Assembly: GCA_016875875.1 (NCBI GenBank)
Contig: VGOP01000001.1
Span: 1 to 64,000 of the forward strand
DNA from: Chloroflexota bacterium
GTDB lineage: Bacteria > Chloroflexota > Dehalococcoidia > GIF9 > UBA5629
Length of the DNA stretch: 64,000 bases
Reading direction: 5' to 3'
Part shown: one piece after another, positions 16,848-25,481 of the stretch
Layout: each line of letters begins with the position of its first letter
How positions within the stretch are numbered: the stretch's first letter is position 1
Made by a program: the position numbers and the translations under genes
The notes under the pieces: generated by a model
Databases searched by the model: none
What the model was told of the DNA's origin: nothing
Seen by the model: only the letters and a program-made list of their open reading frames with translations

Positions 16848-17789
16848 TTATGGTTGCCAGACTGGGTCCCGGTAATTACTGGACGACGTGCTGGTGATTT
16901 TAATTGGTTTGGAGCCATTGGAATTCATGATGTAAAAATCACCATCTCCTTCTCGGTTTGAGTAGAACAGGACCCTTTTTCCATCCGATGACCATGAAGG
17001 GGAAGAATCCCATTGGGGATTGTTAGTGATGTTCGTCTGCTTGGAACCATCAGCATTCATTGTATATATTTCCCAATTACCATCACGGTCCGAGACGAAA
17101 GCAAGCATCTTTCCGTCAGGCGACCATCTGGGTAGGCTATCTTTTGCATTAGGGGTATTGGTTAAATTAACCTGGCTTGTTCCATCAGCATTCATTATAT
17201 ATATTTCCCGATTGCCATCACGTTCCGAGACGAAGGCAACTTTGTTGCCATCTGGAGACCAACGCGGGTAGTCATCATAAGCAGAATTATCGGTAAGACG
17301 AATGGCTTCGGTGCCGTCAGCGTTCATGGTATATATTTCCCAACTGCCACTGAACTCGGATGAAAAAACAATTTTTTTACCGTCGGGTGACCATGAAGGA
17401 CTCGCCGAGCTGAATCCTATTCTGGAAGGGATCTTGACAGAGGCGTATAATGCTTTGGCACATATTCTAACTTTCTCATTTGTACCGTCAGTATCTATGA
17501 CGCAAATACCTTCATACCTCTCAGATGTGAAAGCAATTTTTTTACCGTCAGGTGACCATGCAGGTTCGGTAGAGCCAAGGTGTGTATCATCTTTGGTGAT
17601 CTGCAAAGGCTGCCCCAGTCCATCTTCATCCATTATATAAATATTGTTATACTTATCCTTATAAGCGTAAGCTATCTTTTTCCCAGCAGGCGAAGACGTC
17701 ATGCCAGCGCAACTAATGCCTGCGCCTACTATTATTAATATGATAAGGACGATGCCCACAGCATGAACTGAAAAAATGCTTTTTCTCAT
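16848..17789 (-). CDS. exported TolB-like six-bladed beta-propeller lipoprotein
   Basis: 313 aa from ATG 17789, which has GGAGG at a suitable distance; the ATG at 17807 lies inside that site. An N-terminal lipoprotein-like signal (lipobox near GAGISC) is followed by about six PD40/WD40-like blades with repeated W-S-P-D-G-K-K-I-A-F, D-G-N-W-E-I-Y-T-M-N-A-D-G and L-T-N-x-P motifs. Such proteins are periplasmic or surface binding scaffolds, often with peptide or carbohydrate ligands. It is single on this strand, with yraN upstream and a truncated propeller remnant downstream. Specific function unknown. Confidence 0.8.
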   Translation of the reverse strand: MRKSIFSVHAVGIVLIILIIVGAGISCAGMTSSPAGKKIAYAYKDKYNNIYIMDEDGLGQPLQITKDDTHLGSTEPAWSPDGKKIAFTSERYEGICVIDTDGTNEKVRICAKALYASVKIPSRIGFSSASPSWSPDGKKIVFSSEFSGSWEIYTMNADGTEAIRLTDNSAYDDYPRWSPDGNKVAFVSERDGNREIYIMNADGTSQVNLTNTPNAKDSLPRWSPDGKMLAFVSDRDGNWEIYTMNADGSKQTNITNNPQWDSSPSWSSDGKRVLFYSNREGDGDFYIMNSNGSKPIKITSTSSSNYRDPVWQP

Positions 17790-17957
17790 TATTCCTGCCT
17801 CCTCCAATCCAATTATTGTATTGTTAGGAGATTTATGGGGATGCTATTGATTGTTTACCTTCTCATTTTATCATTGGCCCGATAGAATTTCAATCGATTG
17901 TTAGGTGAGCCCTCTTGTTTACCTTTTTAGGAAAGCATGAATAAACTGAACGCTGCT

Positions 17958-18094
17958 AAAATCAAAAGCCAAAAATCAAAATGACAGATAAAAATGCAAA
18001 ATGCTCCTGTTCTTTTAGCCGAACAGACTTGAAGTCGTCTCCCTACTTTTGACTTTTAACTTGTCTTTTTGCCTTTTGATGTTTTACTTTTGCA
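17958..18094. repeat. AT-rich imperfect inverted repeat between the propeller gene and yraN
   Basis: The left arm (about 17958-18003) is made of CAAAA-type words, the right arm (about 18046-18094) of the complementary TTTTG words; ATCAAAAG-x-CAAAAA appears on both arms in inverted form. The centre holds a small hairpin CTGTTC...GAACAG. It could be a miniature mobile or REP-like element, or simply low-complexity DNA. Confidence 0.35.
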
Positions 18095-18454
18095 TTAACT
18101 AATGGCGTTCTCGATTAGCTCAATGCGGGTGGCTTTGCCTTTCTGGTCGAGCTCGACGGCGACGAAGTCTATACGCCAGGACTCGGGTAGGTCTTGGTGG
18201 CTGTTGAGGTAGGTGAGGGCTGAGGCGATGAGTTTTTCTTTTTTGGCGAATGTCACCGATTCCTCAGGGCTGCCGAAACCGGAGCTGGTTTTGGTGCGGA
18301 CTTCGACGAAAACGAGACAGCCTTTTTTCTGGGCGATGATGTCTATTTCGCCCTCGCGACAGCGGAAATTAGTCTCGCGAATCTTGTAGCCTTTCTTTTT
18401 GAGAAAGTCCTTAGCCAGCTTTTCGCCGGTGTCGCCGAGTTCCTTGCGTTTCAT
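18095..18454 (-). CDS. yraN: YraN family (UPF0102) endonuclease-fold protein
   Basis: 119 aa, normal length. Family motifs are visible: 'GEKLAKDFLKKKGYKI' (about 10-25), E-G-E-I-D-I-I-A (about 36-43), and L-V-F-V-E-V-R-T-K (about 47-55), which form a restriction-endonuclease-like (PD-D/E-xK) core. Role is poorly known; it is widely linked to rnhB and DNA repair or uptake. It overlaps the rnhB stop by four bases and ends the seven-gene operon. Its 3' end occurs again twice downstream as direct-repeat fragments. Confidence 0.9.
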   Translation of the reverse strand: MKRKELGDTGEKLAKDFLKKKGYKIRETNFRCREGEIDIIAQKKGCLVFVEVRTKTSSGFGSPEESVTFAKKEKLIASALTYLNSHQDLPESWRIDFVAVELDQKGKATRIELIENAIS

Positions 18455-19113
18455 TTTGTTTGTGCTGCCTCTCTTACCGGGGCGAAGGAATGGCGGTGGA
18501 TGGGTGAAGGGCCGTGCTGGCGCAGGCAGGATACATGATGTTTTGTGCCGTAGCCCTTGTGGAGGGCTAAGCCGTAGCCGGGGTGAAGATGGTCAAGCTC
18601 CACCATAATGCGGTCTCGGGTGACCTTAGCGATAATCGAGGCACAGGCGATGGTGAGGCATAATTTGTCGCCCCGGATTATCGGCTTTTGGGAGATACGA
18701 AGCTGAGGCAGACGCAGGTAATCTATGAGCAGGAAGTCTGGCGGGCAGGCTAGCTGCTCGATGGCATGGCACATGGCAATCTTGGTGGCGTTGAGAATGC
18801 CGATGACATCGATGGTTTGAGGGGCGATTATGCCGACGCCGATGGCTACGGATTCTTGCTTTATCAGGTCGAAAAGGTACTCGCGCTTGGCGGGAAGTAT
18901 CTCTTTGCTGTCTCGAACTGATTTTAGCCAGAGGAAGTTGGGAGATTGGGGCAGAATCACGGCGGCGGCGACGACAGGGCCGGCTAAGGCGCCACGTCCG
19001 GCTTCATCCACGCCGGCGATGAAGCGATAACCTTTGACGCTAAGCCCATTCTCTTCAACGAGGCTCGGAGGCTCAAATACAGGTTTATTGCCTTTAGTTT
19101 GCAATGGTGCCAC
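18451..19113 (-). CDS. rnhB: ribonuclease HII
   Basis: 220 aa. The catalytic motif A-G-V-D-E-A-G-R-G at 33-41 (D36, E37) is present, as are LLIDYLRLPQ and IAKVTRDR regions and the GYGLALHKGYGTKHH segment. It removes ribonucleotides and RNA from RNA-DNA hybrids in the cytoplasm. The 25 N-terminal residues are longer than in the E. coli enzyme, but an internal start is not obvious. It overlaps mnmA by 20 bases and yraN by four. Confidence 0.95.
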   Translation of the reverse strand: MAPLQTKGNKPVFEPPSLVEENGLSVKGYRFIAGVDEAGRGALAGPVVAAAVILPQSPNFLWLKSVRDSKEILPAKREYLFDLIKQESVAIGVGIIAPQTIDVIGILNATKIAMCHAIEQLACPPDFLLIDYLRLPQLRISQKPIIRGDKLCLTIACASIIAKVTRDRIMVELDHLHPGYGLALHKGYGTKHHVSCLRQHGPSPIHRHSFAPVREAAQTK

Positions 19114-20158
19114 CGCCTAGAACTTCGTTATCTTGGTAGAAAACCACGGCTTGCCCCGGAGTGACGGCAGGTTGTGGCTGACGGAAACTAACTTCGACTG
19201 AGTCAGGCCCGGGACGAATGGTGGCAGCTACCTCCGGTGACCGGTAGCGTATTTTAACAGTTAACGTCATCGGTTTGGGTGGGGTCTTGCCGGATATCCA
19301 GCTCACCTCTGTGGAGGTAAGCCGTGGGCAGTAAAGGTCTTCTTTGGAGCCAACGATTAGCTGATTTTTATCAGGTTCTATTTTTGTTACGTATAATGGT
19401 TCGGCAGTGGCAAGCCCCAGGCCATGTCGCTGCCCCACGGTATAAAAGACGGTACCTTTATGTCTGCCCAGCACTTCACCTCGGCTGTTGACGATTTCAC
19501 CCGGGGTGGGGGTGAACTGTTGGCTTAGGAAAGCACCGTAGTCCGAGGCGATGAAGCAAATGTCCTGGCTGCTGGGTTTACCTGCGGTGGGTAAGCCATT
19601 CTGCCGTGCCAGCTCTCGGATGTCGGCTTTCAGATAATTCCCCAGAGGAAAGAGTATGCGGCTTAGCTTTTCCTGTCCCAAAGTGTATAGCATGTAAGAC
19701 TGGTCTTTATCAGGGTCGATGCCCTTTAGCAGGTGGTAGGCATCGTTACAGTATTCGATTCTGGCGTAGTGGCCGGAAGCTAAGTAGTCGGCGTCGAGAG
19801 AAAGAGCGTGGTCGAGGAGGAAGCCGAATTTTATGTGCCGATTGCAGGCAATGCACGGGTTCGGAGTCCGACCTTCAGCGTATTCCTGGCAGAAGTAGTC
19901 GATTACATATTGCTTGAACTCTTTCTCCAGATTGATGGCATGAAAGGGTATGCCGAGAGTCTGGCAGATGTGTTCAGCATCGTGGATATTCGATGTTGAT
20001 GGGCAGGGATGCCGCTGTTTGCCCGGCAGTGGTTCCTCTTCAGGCCACAGGCGCATGGTCAGGCCGATGACTTCATGGCGGGCTTCCTTGAGAAATAGAG
20101 CCGCCGTTGAGGAATCAACGCCGCCGCTTAAGGCTACAGCTACGCGTTTCTTAGACAT
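19094..20158 (-). CDS. mnmA: tRNA 2-thiouridine(34) synthase MnmA
   Basis: 354 aa from ATG 20158; the longer frame adds 28 residues that overlap tmk. The PP-loop S-G-G-V-D-S-S is at 11-17. The two catalytic cysteines are C102 (N-P-C-I-A-C-N) and C201 (S-Q-D-I-C-F). The C-terminal beta-barrel tRNA-binding domain is present and ends G-Q-A-V-V-F-Y. It thiolates the wobble uridine of tRNA-Lys, -Glu and -Gln. Start overlaps the end of tmk by eight bases. Confidence 0.95.
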   Translation of the reverse strand: MSKKRVAVALSGGVDSSTAALFLKEARHEVIGLTMRLWPEEEPLPGKQRHPCPSTSNIHDAEHICQTLGIPFHAINLEKEFKQYVIDYFCQEYAEGRTPNPCIACNRHIKFGFLLDHALSLDADYLASGHYARIEYCNDAYHLLKGIDPDKDQSYMLYTLGQEKLSRILFPLGNYLKADIRELARQNGLPTAGKPSSQDICFIASDYGAFLSQQFTPTPGEIVNSRGEVLGRHKGTVFYTVGQRHGLGLATAEPLYVTKIEPDKNQLIVGSKEDLYCPRLTSTEVSWISGKTPPKPMTLTVKIRYRSPEVAATIRPGPDSVEVSFRQPQPAVTPGQAVVFYQDNEVLGGGTIAN

Positions 20159-20789
20159 GCTTCGAGACTTTTTCTGCCTGAAGTAGACGGTTAATCCTGT
20201 CCCAGATAATTGTACCAATTCTGGCTCTGGGCAAGGTAGCATCTATCACCAGCCAGCGTTCTGGCTCCTTGGCGGCTAACTTCAGGTAGCCATCTCTTAC
20301 TTTGTTGTGAAAGGCGATGTCTTCGGACTCGAAGCGGTCATTCATCTTTGATTGCTTGCGGCTCAGTCCCTTCTGGGTGGGGATGTCCAGAAATATGGTG
20401 AGGTCGGGCTTTATTCCTTGTGTAGCTAAATCGTTAGTCTTTTCGATGGTCTCCAGGTCCAGTCCGCGGCCATAGCCCTGATAGGCTGCAGTGGAATCAG
20501 AGAAGCGGTCGCAGATAACCACTTCGCCTTGTTGCAGGCTGGGGCGAATCACTTCTGTAACCAGTTGTATGCGGCAGGCGGCAAACAGAAACAGCTCGGC
20601 TAGGGGAGAGATTTTATCCTGGCGTTTTCTTTTGAGTATGCGCCTGAGCTGGTTGCCTAAAGCTGTGCCACCGGGCTCGTGTGTCAGCTTTGCGGGTATG
20701 CCCAGTCGAACGAGTTTTCTCCACAGGGCTCTGGCCTGCGTGCTCTTGCCGCAGCCTTCACTGCCCTCAAAGGTGATAAATAGACTCAA
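20151..20789 (-). CDS. tmk: thymidylate kinase
   Basis: 212 aa. P-loop F-E-G-S-E-G-C-G-K-S-T at about 7-17, the DR motif in VVICDRFSDSTAAYQGYGRGL (about 90-110), and a short LID region. It makes dTDP from dTMP. The P-loop follows the type in which the lid carries extra basic residues (TQKGLSRKQSK). Located between the R3H ATPase and mnmA within one operon; the gap to the upstream gene is 32 bases. Confidence 0.95.
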   Translation of the reverse strand: MSLFITFEGSEGCGKSTQARALWRKLVRLGIPAKLTHEPGGTALGNQLRRILKRKRQDKISPLAELFLFAACRIQLVTEVIRPSLQQGEVVICDRFSDSTAAYQGYGRGLDLETIEKTNDLATQGIKPDLTIFLDIPTQKGLSRKQSKMNDRFESEDIAFHNKVRDGYLKLAAKEPERWLVIDATLPRARIGTIIWDRINRLLQAEKVSKHV

Positions 20790-20821
20790 GAGTTCACTAT
20801 CCTATGGCAAAATAAAGGCTT

Positions 20822-22318
20822 TTAGCCTTTGATAATCTGCACTCTTCTTTTGGGCTCTTTGCCCAGGCTGTGAGAAGTCAGGCTATGGCGTTCGGCCAGG
20901 AGATGCTGCAGACGACGAATGTAGGCATTTTGAGGGCTCAGTTCTACAGGCCCCTTGCCTTCTTTCACCTGGGTAATCGCCTGCTCGGCCTCTTCGATGG
21001 CGGAATTTATGGGTACGTCTTTATGTGGCGAGTAGATAGTGTCAAGGCATTGTCTTAACTGGGGAAGATTGTTGCTTTTCACAGCGTAGATGGGAATGCC
21101 AGCTATCTCGGCATCTATTAGCTTCTGCGGCTTGCGGCGATAGTAGTTCTTGGTGGTAAGCAAAAGATTGCTTCCTGTAAGTTCATTGGTAAGCTCTAGG
21201 TTAATTCCTTTTTCCTTGGCGGCTTCTTCCAGCTTAGAACGGTTGAGGCCGAAAAGGTATATGCGAAATCCCTCTCTTTTTGGTGCTGGCTCCCTCTTGT
21301 CTAGTATGTGGGAAGTTGTTGCCTTATCCTTTCTCACTTCGCCATTTTCATCAAGCCAGCGGATTTCGGTTTCCTGAGGCCTGCGGTGGAGGATAGCATC
21401 TACGGCCTGACCTACATCCGAGTGGACAATTACCCGGTCTCGTTCCTGAATTTCGACGACTATATCGAAGGTGGGTGGCGCCTTGCGCTCTAAGATTGAT
21501 TTCTGGGTGTGCCGCCGCCGCGCCTCTTCATCTCCTAGGGTCACTGTTTGAATGCCGCCGATGAGGTCGGACAGGGTAGGGTTCATCATTAAGTTCTCTA
21601 AGGTATTTCCATGGGCGGTGCCTATTAATTGGACACCACGCTCGGCGATGGTTCGGGCAGCTTCAGCTTCCAGACTGGTGCCTATTTCATCGATGATGAT
21701 TATCTCGGGCATGTGGTTTTCCACGGCTTCAATCATCACCGCGTGTTGCATAGTCGGTGTTGGCACCTGCATCCGCCGCGTGTGTCCTATGGCGGGATGG
21801 GGTATATCGCCGTCACCGGCGATTTCATTGGACGTGTCAACGACGATCACCCGTTTTCTAAAGTCATCAGCCAGGACTCGAGCTACCTCACGCAGCATGG
21901 TTGTTTTGCCGATACCAGGTCGGCCTAGGAGCAGCACGCTTTTGCCTGACTCGACAAGGTCCTGGATGATTTTCACCGTGCCGAAGACAGCTCTGCCTAC
22001 GCGGCAGGTCAAGCCTACGATTCGCCCTTCACGATTGCGTATAGCTGAAATGCGGTGTAGCGTGCGCTCGATGCCAGCGCGGTTGTCGCCGCTAAAGCTG
22101 CCGATGCCAGAGACTACGTGCTCGATATCTGAGTCTGTGACCTCTGTGGGGTTGAGGATTACCTCCTTGTGTGGATAGCGGGCTTCAGGAGGACGACCGA
22201 GGTCTAAAACTACCTCAAGTAATTCACTGTTTTCAGGTTGTGCAAGAAGTGCCTGGCGGATGTGTTGTGGCAGGACACCAAGCAGGGCGTCTAAATCATC
22301 AGCGATTACTTTTTGCAA
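20822..22318 (-). CDS. AAA ATPase with C-terminal R3H domain (SpoIIIAA/Ycf45-like)
   Basis: 498 aa. The N-terminal half is a RecA/SpoIIIAA-like ATPase with Walker A L-G-R-P-G-I-G-K-T-T near 134-143 and Walker B-type IIIIDEIG near 207-214. Residues about 350-420 are a linker domain, and the C-terminus (about 455-495) carries an R3H-like single-strand nucleic-acid-binding motif (LQHLLAERHSLTSHSLG). Proteins of this architecture are conserved in cyanobacteria, plastids and Chloroflexota; their role is not settled. It overlaps pdxT by 20 bases. Confidence 0.85.
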   Translation of the reverse strand: MQKVIADDLDALLGVLPQHIRQALLAQPENSELLEVVLDLGRPPEARYPHKEVILNPTEVTDSDIEHVVSGIGSFSGDNRAGIERTLHRISAIRNREGRIVGLTCRVGRAVFGTVKIIQDLVESGKSVLLLGRPGIGKTTMLREVARVLADDFRKRVIVVDTSNEIAGDGDIPHPAIGHTRRMQVPTPTMQHAVMIEAVENHMPEIIIIDEIGTSLEAEAARTIAERGVQLIGTAHGNTLENLMMNPTLSDLIGGIQTVTLGDEEARRRHTQKSILERKAPPTFDIVVEIQERDRVIVHSDVGQAVDAILHRRPQETEIRWLDENGEVRKDKATTSHILDKREPAPKREGFRIYLFGLNRSKLEEAAKEKGINLELTNELTGSNLLLTTKNYYRRKPQKLIDAEIAGIPIYAVKSNNLPQLRQCLDTIYSPHKDVPINSAIEEAEQAITQVKEGKGPVELSPQNAYIRRLQHLLAERHSLTSHSLGKEPKRRVQIIKG

Positions 22319-22892
22319 ATAGCTTCTCCTTGACGAGGTCGAGGAAGTATCTGTGGAACCTCAAGTCATCGGTCAGTTCCGGATGGAAGGCACAGGCGAG
22401 TAGCTTACCTTGCCTGACAGCTACCGGCTTGCCATTTAATTGACATAATACTTCAACTCCACGTTCAGCTTTTTGGATTATCGGGGCTCTGATGAAAATG
22501 CCGTGGAAAGTCCCGTTGTCCAGGGCTGGTATCTTCAGGTCGGCTTCAAAGCTATCTACCTGCCTGCCGAAGGCATTACGCTCCACCTCTATGTCCATGA
22601 CCCCGATAGGCTCCATTTCTAAATTGGGCACTTTTTTGGCTAGAAGCACCAAACCGGCGCAAGTGCCGAAGATGGGAAAACTTTTTTTGGCGAGCTTGCG
22701 TATCGGCTCCAGCAAACCGTAGTCTGACAGTAGTTTACTGATGGTAGTGCTTTCTCCACCGGGGATGACCAGTGCATCCAGGCCATTGAGCTCTGGGGGC
22801 AAGCGTACGGGGACGGCTTCTGCGTTTAAAGCGGATAGCATCTGTATATGTTCAGTCACAGCTCCCTGCAGAGCCAGGACACCGATTTTCAC
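22299..22892 (-). CDS. pdxT: pyridoxal 5'-phosphate synthase glutaminase subunit PdxT
   Basis: 197 aa. The class I-like glutaminase triad is visible: Cys in F-G-T-C-A-G-L (about 78), and His/Glu in C-A-F-H-P-E-L-T (about 168-175). The oxyanion motif P-G-G-E-S-T-T is at about 48-54. It releases ammonia from glutamine and passes it to PdxS. The gap to pdxS is a single base, so the two subunits should be made together. Confidence 0.97.
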   Translation of the reverse strand: MKIGVLALQGAVTEHIQMLSALNAEAVPVRLPPELNGLDALVIPGGESTTISKLLSDYGLLEPIRKLAKKSFPIFGTCAGLVLLAKKVPNLEMEPIGVMDIEVERNAFGRQVDSFEADLKIPALDNGTFHGIFIRAPIIQKAERGVEVLCQLNGKPVAVRQGKLLACAFHPELTDDLRFHRYFLDLVKEKLFAKSNR

Positions 22893-22893
22893 T

Positions 22894-23775
22894 CTACCAG
22901 CCTCTGGTGGCCAATAATTCTTCCGGCGGGATGGTCTTTATGTCCAGCCCGGGCATGGCTGTGCCGAGGGCTTTGGATACCTCGGCGATGACTGCCGGGT
23001 CCTGGTAATGTGTGGTCGCTTTAACAACGGCTTTAGCTCTCGTCGCCGGGTCGCTGGACTTAAAAATACCTGAACCGACGAAGACGCCCTCGGCCCCCAG
23101 TTGCATCATCAGCGCGGCATCGGCCGGTGTGGCTACACCGCCAGCGGCAAAGTTGACCACCGGTAGTTTCCCCGTTTTGTGTATTTCCAACACCAGCTCG
23201 AGGGGAGCACCCAGGTTTTTAGCTTCAGTGGTAAGTTCATCAATGGGCAAGGCTTGCAGCCGGCGAATGCCGTCGTGAACTGCCCGCATGTGTCTTACGG
23301 CTTCAACGATGTTGCCAGTACCGGCCTCGCCTTTGGTGCGAATCATGGCGGCACCTTCAGCGATGCGGCGTAGGGCTTCGCCTAAATCGCGGCAGCCGCA
23401 GACAAAGGGGACCTTGAAATCGTGTTTCCAGATATGATGGCTTTCGTCGGCAGGTGTGAGCACCTCAGATTCGTCGATGAAGTCGACTCCCAGCGCCTCC
23501 AGCACCTGGGCCTCGACAAAATGTCCGATGCGGCATTTGGCCATCACCGGGATGCTTACCGCTTCCATTATGGCCTTGATTATCGTCGGGTCAGCCATAC
23601 GGGCAACACCACCGGCAGCCCGGATGTCTGCCGGCACCCGCTCCAGTGCCATGACGGCGCAGGCTCCAGCGTCTTCAGCGATTTTGGCATGCTCCGCTGT
23701 GACCACATCCATGATGACACCGCCCTTGAGCATCTGGGCTAAACCTGATTTAACTTTCCAAGTACCTGTGTCCAT
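22894..23775 (-). CDS. pdxS: pyridoxal 5'-phosphate synthase lyase subunit PdxS
   Basis: 293 aa. The very conserved (beta-alpha)8 protein is recognisable by [45 protein letters not shown] and the phosphate-binding [20 protein letters not shown]. It forms PLP from ribose 5-phosphate, glyceraldehyde 3-phosphate and PdxT-derived ammonia. It is the first gene of a seven-gene operon that ends with yraN. Start ATG 23775 follows GGGG-A. Confidence 0.97.
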   Translation of the reverse strand: MDTGTWKVKSGLAQMLKGGVIMDVVTAEHAKIAEDAGACAVMALERVPADIRAAGGVARMADPTIIKAIMEAVSIPVMAKCRIGHFVEAQVLEALGVDFIDESEVLTPADESHHIWKHDFKVPFVCGCRDLGEALRRIAEGAAMIRTKGEAGTGNIVEAVRHMRAVHDGIRRLQALPIDELTTEAKNLGAPLELVLEIHKTGKLPVVNFAAGGVATPADAALMMQLGAEGVFVGSGIFKSSDPATRAKAVVKATTHYQDPAVIAEVSKALGTAMPGLDIKTIPPEELLATRGW

Positions 23776-23906
23776 TTTCCCCGTTTACATAAGTGTTTTT
23801 ATTATTTTACACTGGTTCGGTCTTCGTAGCAAATGGAAGTAGCTGCCCTTTTTCGACTATTCGATTTCGTTCTCAATCTCCTATATTAAAATTACGTGAT
23901 TATCCC

Positions 23907-23935
23907 TTGACATGCAGTACCTTTTGTGCTATAAT
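23907..23935 (+). promoter_or_regulatory. consensus sigma-70 promoter of the transposase gene
   Basis: TTGACA (23907-23912), 17-base spacer, TATAAT (23930-23935). The match to the bacterial consensus is complete and the ATG follows at 23960. Confidence 0.75.
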
Positions 23936-23959
23936 GTATTCAGATAAGGGGTGATTACG

Positions 23960-24826
23960 ATGAGAAAAAGGGAGTTCACAGCCAAAAACCTTGAGAGGAT
24001 GTTTCCAGACGACAACGCCTGCCTTGAATGGTTGGTAAGCCAACGCTACCCTAACGGCATTGAGTGTCCTGTTTGCAAGAAAGTCACCAAGCATCACAAG
24101 TATAAGAGCCGATATGTCTATGCTTGTGACCAATGCGGGCATCACGTATCGCCACTTGCTAGCACAATCTTCCATAAGTCGCCCACACCCCTTAAGATAT
24201 GGTTTGACGCCATACATGAAATAGCCACAACACGGACTGGCTTTTCGGCTAAGGCTTTTCAGCGAAAGCATGAGGTAACTTACAAGACGGCATGGAGAAT
24301 ATTCAAGCAAGTCCGCAAACTTCTTAATGAAACCCCTATAATTCTGGACAATGAGGTTGAGGTTGACGAAACCTATGTCGGCGGGAAGGCTCACGGCAAG
24401 CGTGGGCGTGGTGCAGAAAACAAGACCGCCGTAATCGGCATCGCCCAACGGCGGGGCAGGATAGTCACCAAGGTTGTCGCCGATGTCAAGAGGTCTACGG
24501 TCATGCCTTTTATCGCTCGGAATGTAGCCCAGAGAGCCATCGTCTACACAGACGAATACCATGTCTATGACACGGTTGACAGGCTCGGCATGAGGCACGA
24601 ATCGGTCAACCACGCTGATAAGGTCTACGCCAACGGCAGGGTGCATACCAACACCATCGAGAGTTTTTGGAGTTTGACCAAGCGTGGCATAAGCGGTGTT
24701 TATCATGCTGTCAGCCCTAAATATCTCCAGTCTTACCTGAACGAGTACGCTTTTCGACACAACCATCGGAAAGACGAGACTCCGATGTTTGTCCTGATGC
24801 TGAATCGGATTGTCGCCAGTCTTTGA
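23960..24826 (+). CDS. IS1595-family (ISXO2-like) transposase
   Basis: 288 aa from ATG 23960. An N-terminal zinc ribbon (C-P-V-C ... C-D-Q-C about 34-58) precedes the ISXO2-like DDE domain: first Asp in VEVDETYVGGK (about 133-143), second in VYTDEYHVYD (about 196-205), and the last acidic/Asn position near NTIESFWSLTKRG (about 232-244) with YLNEYAFRHNHR after it. The gene looks intact and has a consensus promoter, so the element may still move. It is the only clear transposase in the window and sits between the pdx operon and tsaD. Confidence 0.9.
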   Translation: MRKREFTAKNLERMFPDDNACLEWLVSQRYPNGIECPVCKKVTKHHKYKSRYVYACDQCGHHVSPLASTIFHKSPTPLKIWFDAIHEIATTRTGFSAKAFQRKHEVTYKTAWRIFKQVRKLLNETPIILDNEVEVDETYVGGKAHGKRGRGAENKTAVIGIAQRRGRIVTKVVADVKRSTVMPFIARNVAQRAIVYTDEYHVYDTVDRLGMRHESVNHADKVYANGRVHTNTIESFWSLTKRGISGVYHAVSPKYLQSYLNEYAFRHNHRKDETPMFVLMLNRIVASL

Positions 24827-24908
24827 CAGGCTGCGCAGCCTTGCTGAGAATAGCTAGGAACTGGTCTTTAGTGATTTTGCGTTTGATTATCTTGCGTTGT
24901 CGTCTCAT
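24717..24908 (-). pseudogene. small basic protein gene, probably cut by the insertion sequence
   Basis: The first 29 residues (MRRQRKIIKRKITKDQFLAI, then LSKAAQPVK) look like a real small basic protein. The remainder runs antisense to the end of the transposase gene and looks like out-of-frame sequence. It overlaps the end of the membrane-protein gene by about 40 bases. Most likely the insertion replaced its original 3' end. Confidence 0.35.
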
Positions 24909-25326
24909 TTGTATTCCGCCTGTTATTTATTAGACGTTCAATATTTGTCGATAATCTATCCAAAGATGCAGTTAACGCCTTATTTGTTGCCATTTGCTCA
25001 TTTTGTAAGGTTCTCTCACGAGAACGTTGGTTATTGTTAGCCCTCATAAGAAATGTAGTTATTGCAGCTACTACTCCTGCTAACATAGCAAACTCCAATG
25101 GTAATACCCACCATTTAACCCCCATATTGTTGCGACCCTGTTCCCAATGAATGTCCCAAAGAGATACGACAGCCCCATATGTAAAATCCAAGAAGTGTCT
25201 TCCAAGTATGTCGGTAATCCACCCAGCCAAAAGTGTGAGGAATATGATGATTGTCTGGAAATACGCAGAGGTTGGCAAGATTGGGAAAATTGAATGCCAC
25301 CAGTTTCTAATTTTGGTTCTGCACAT
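24868..25326 (-). CDS. hypothetical membrane protein with C-terminal coiled region
   Basis: 152 aa. Two hydrophobic segments are seen (about 20-40 and 73-94) and a charged Gln/Asn/Arg-rich, probably helical C-terminus (about 95-152) with spacing typical of a short coiled coil (LQNEQMATNKALTASLDRLS, TNIERLINNRR). A weak ribosome site GGTGG precedes the ATG. Not recognised. It follows an AT-rich promoter-like stretch and lies between tsaD (divergent) and the insertion sequence. Confidence 0.55.
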   Translation of the reverse strand: MCRTKIRNWWHSIFPILPTSAYFQTIIIFLTLLAGWITDILGRHFLDFTYGAVVSLWDIHWEQGRNNMGVKWWVLPLEFAMLAGVVAAITTFLMRANNNQRSRERTLQNEQMATNKALTASLDRLSTNIERLINNRRNTNETTTQDNQTQNH

Positions 25327-25468
25327 ATACCACCATTATATACCTTTCCCTGTATAAAATGGTATACTTTGGCAGGGGAAATTCCCAAAGATTGCATACT
25401 GCACAAGGGGGTATACTGTCGTAAAATTATAGCATCTATCAGTGATAAAGCGAATTTCGAACTTATGT

Positions 25469-25474
25469 TATAAT
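25469..25474 (+). promoter_or_regulatory. -10 element placing tsaD transcription start at or next to its ATG
   Basis: TATAAT at 25469-25474 is only seven bases before the ATG at 25482 and no Shine-Dalgarno is visible. A transcript begun here would be leaderless or nearly so. Confidence 0.45.
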
Positions 25475-25481
25475 CCTGAGT

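Larger units (their letters stand above)
23900..24835 (+). mobile_element. IS1595-like insertion sequence, ends not resolved
   Basis: The element is defined by its transposase gene and promoter. I could not find matching terminal inverted repeats or a target duplication by eye; limits given are the smallest region that must belong to it. The right side appears to interrupt a small reverse-strand frame. Confidence 0.5.

Noticed and set aside
21552-22178. 208-codon plus-strand frame opposite the R3H ATPase gene
   Set aside because: Antisense shadow of the Walker-containing ATPase; no ribosome site.
23900-24766. Long minus-strand frame of 288 codons opposite the transposase
   Set aside because: The plus strand has a complete zinc ribbon and DDE motifs plus a consensus promoter; the reverse frame matches nothing.
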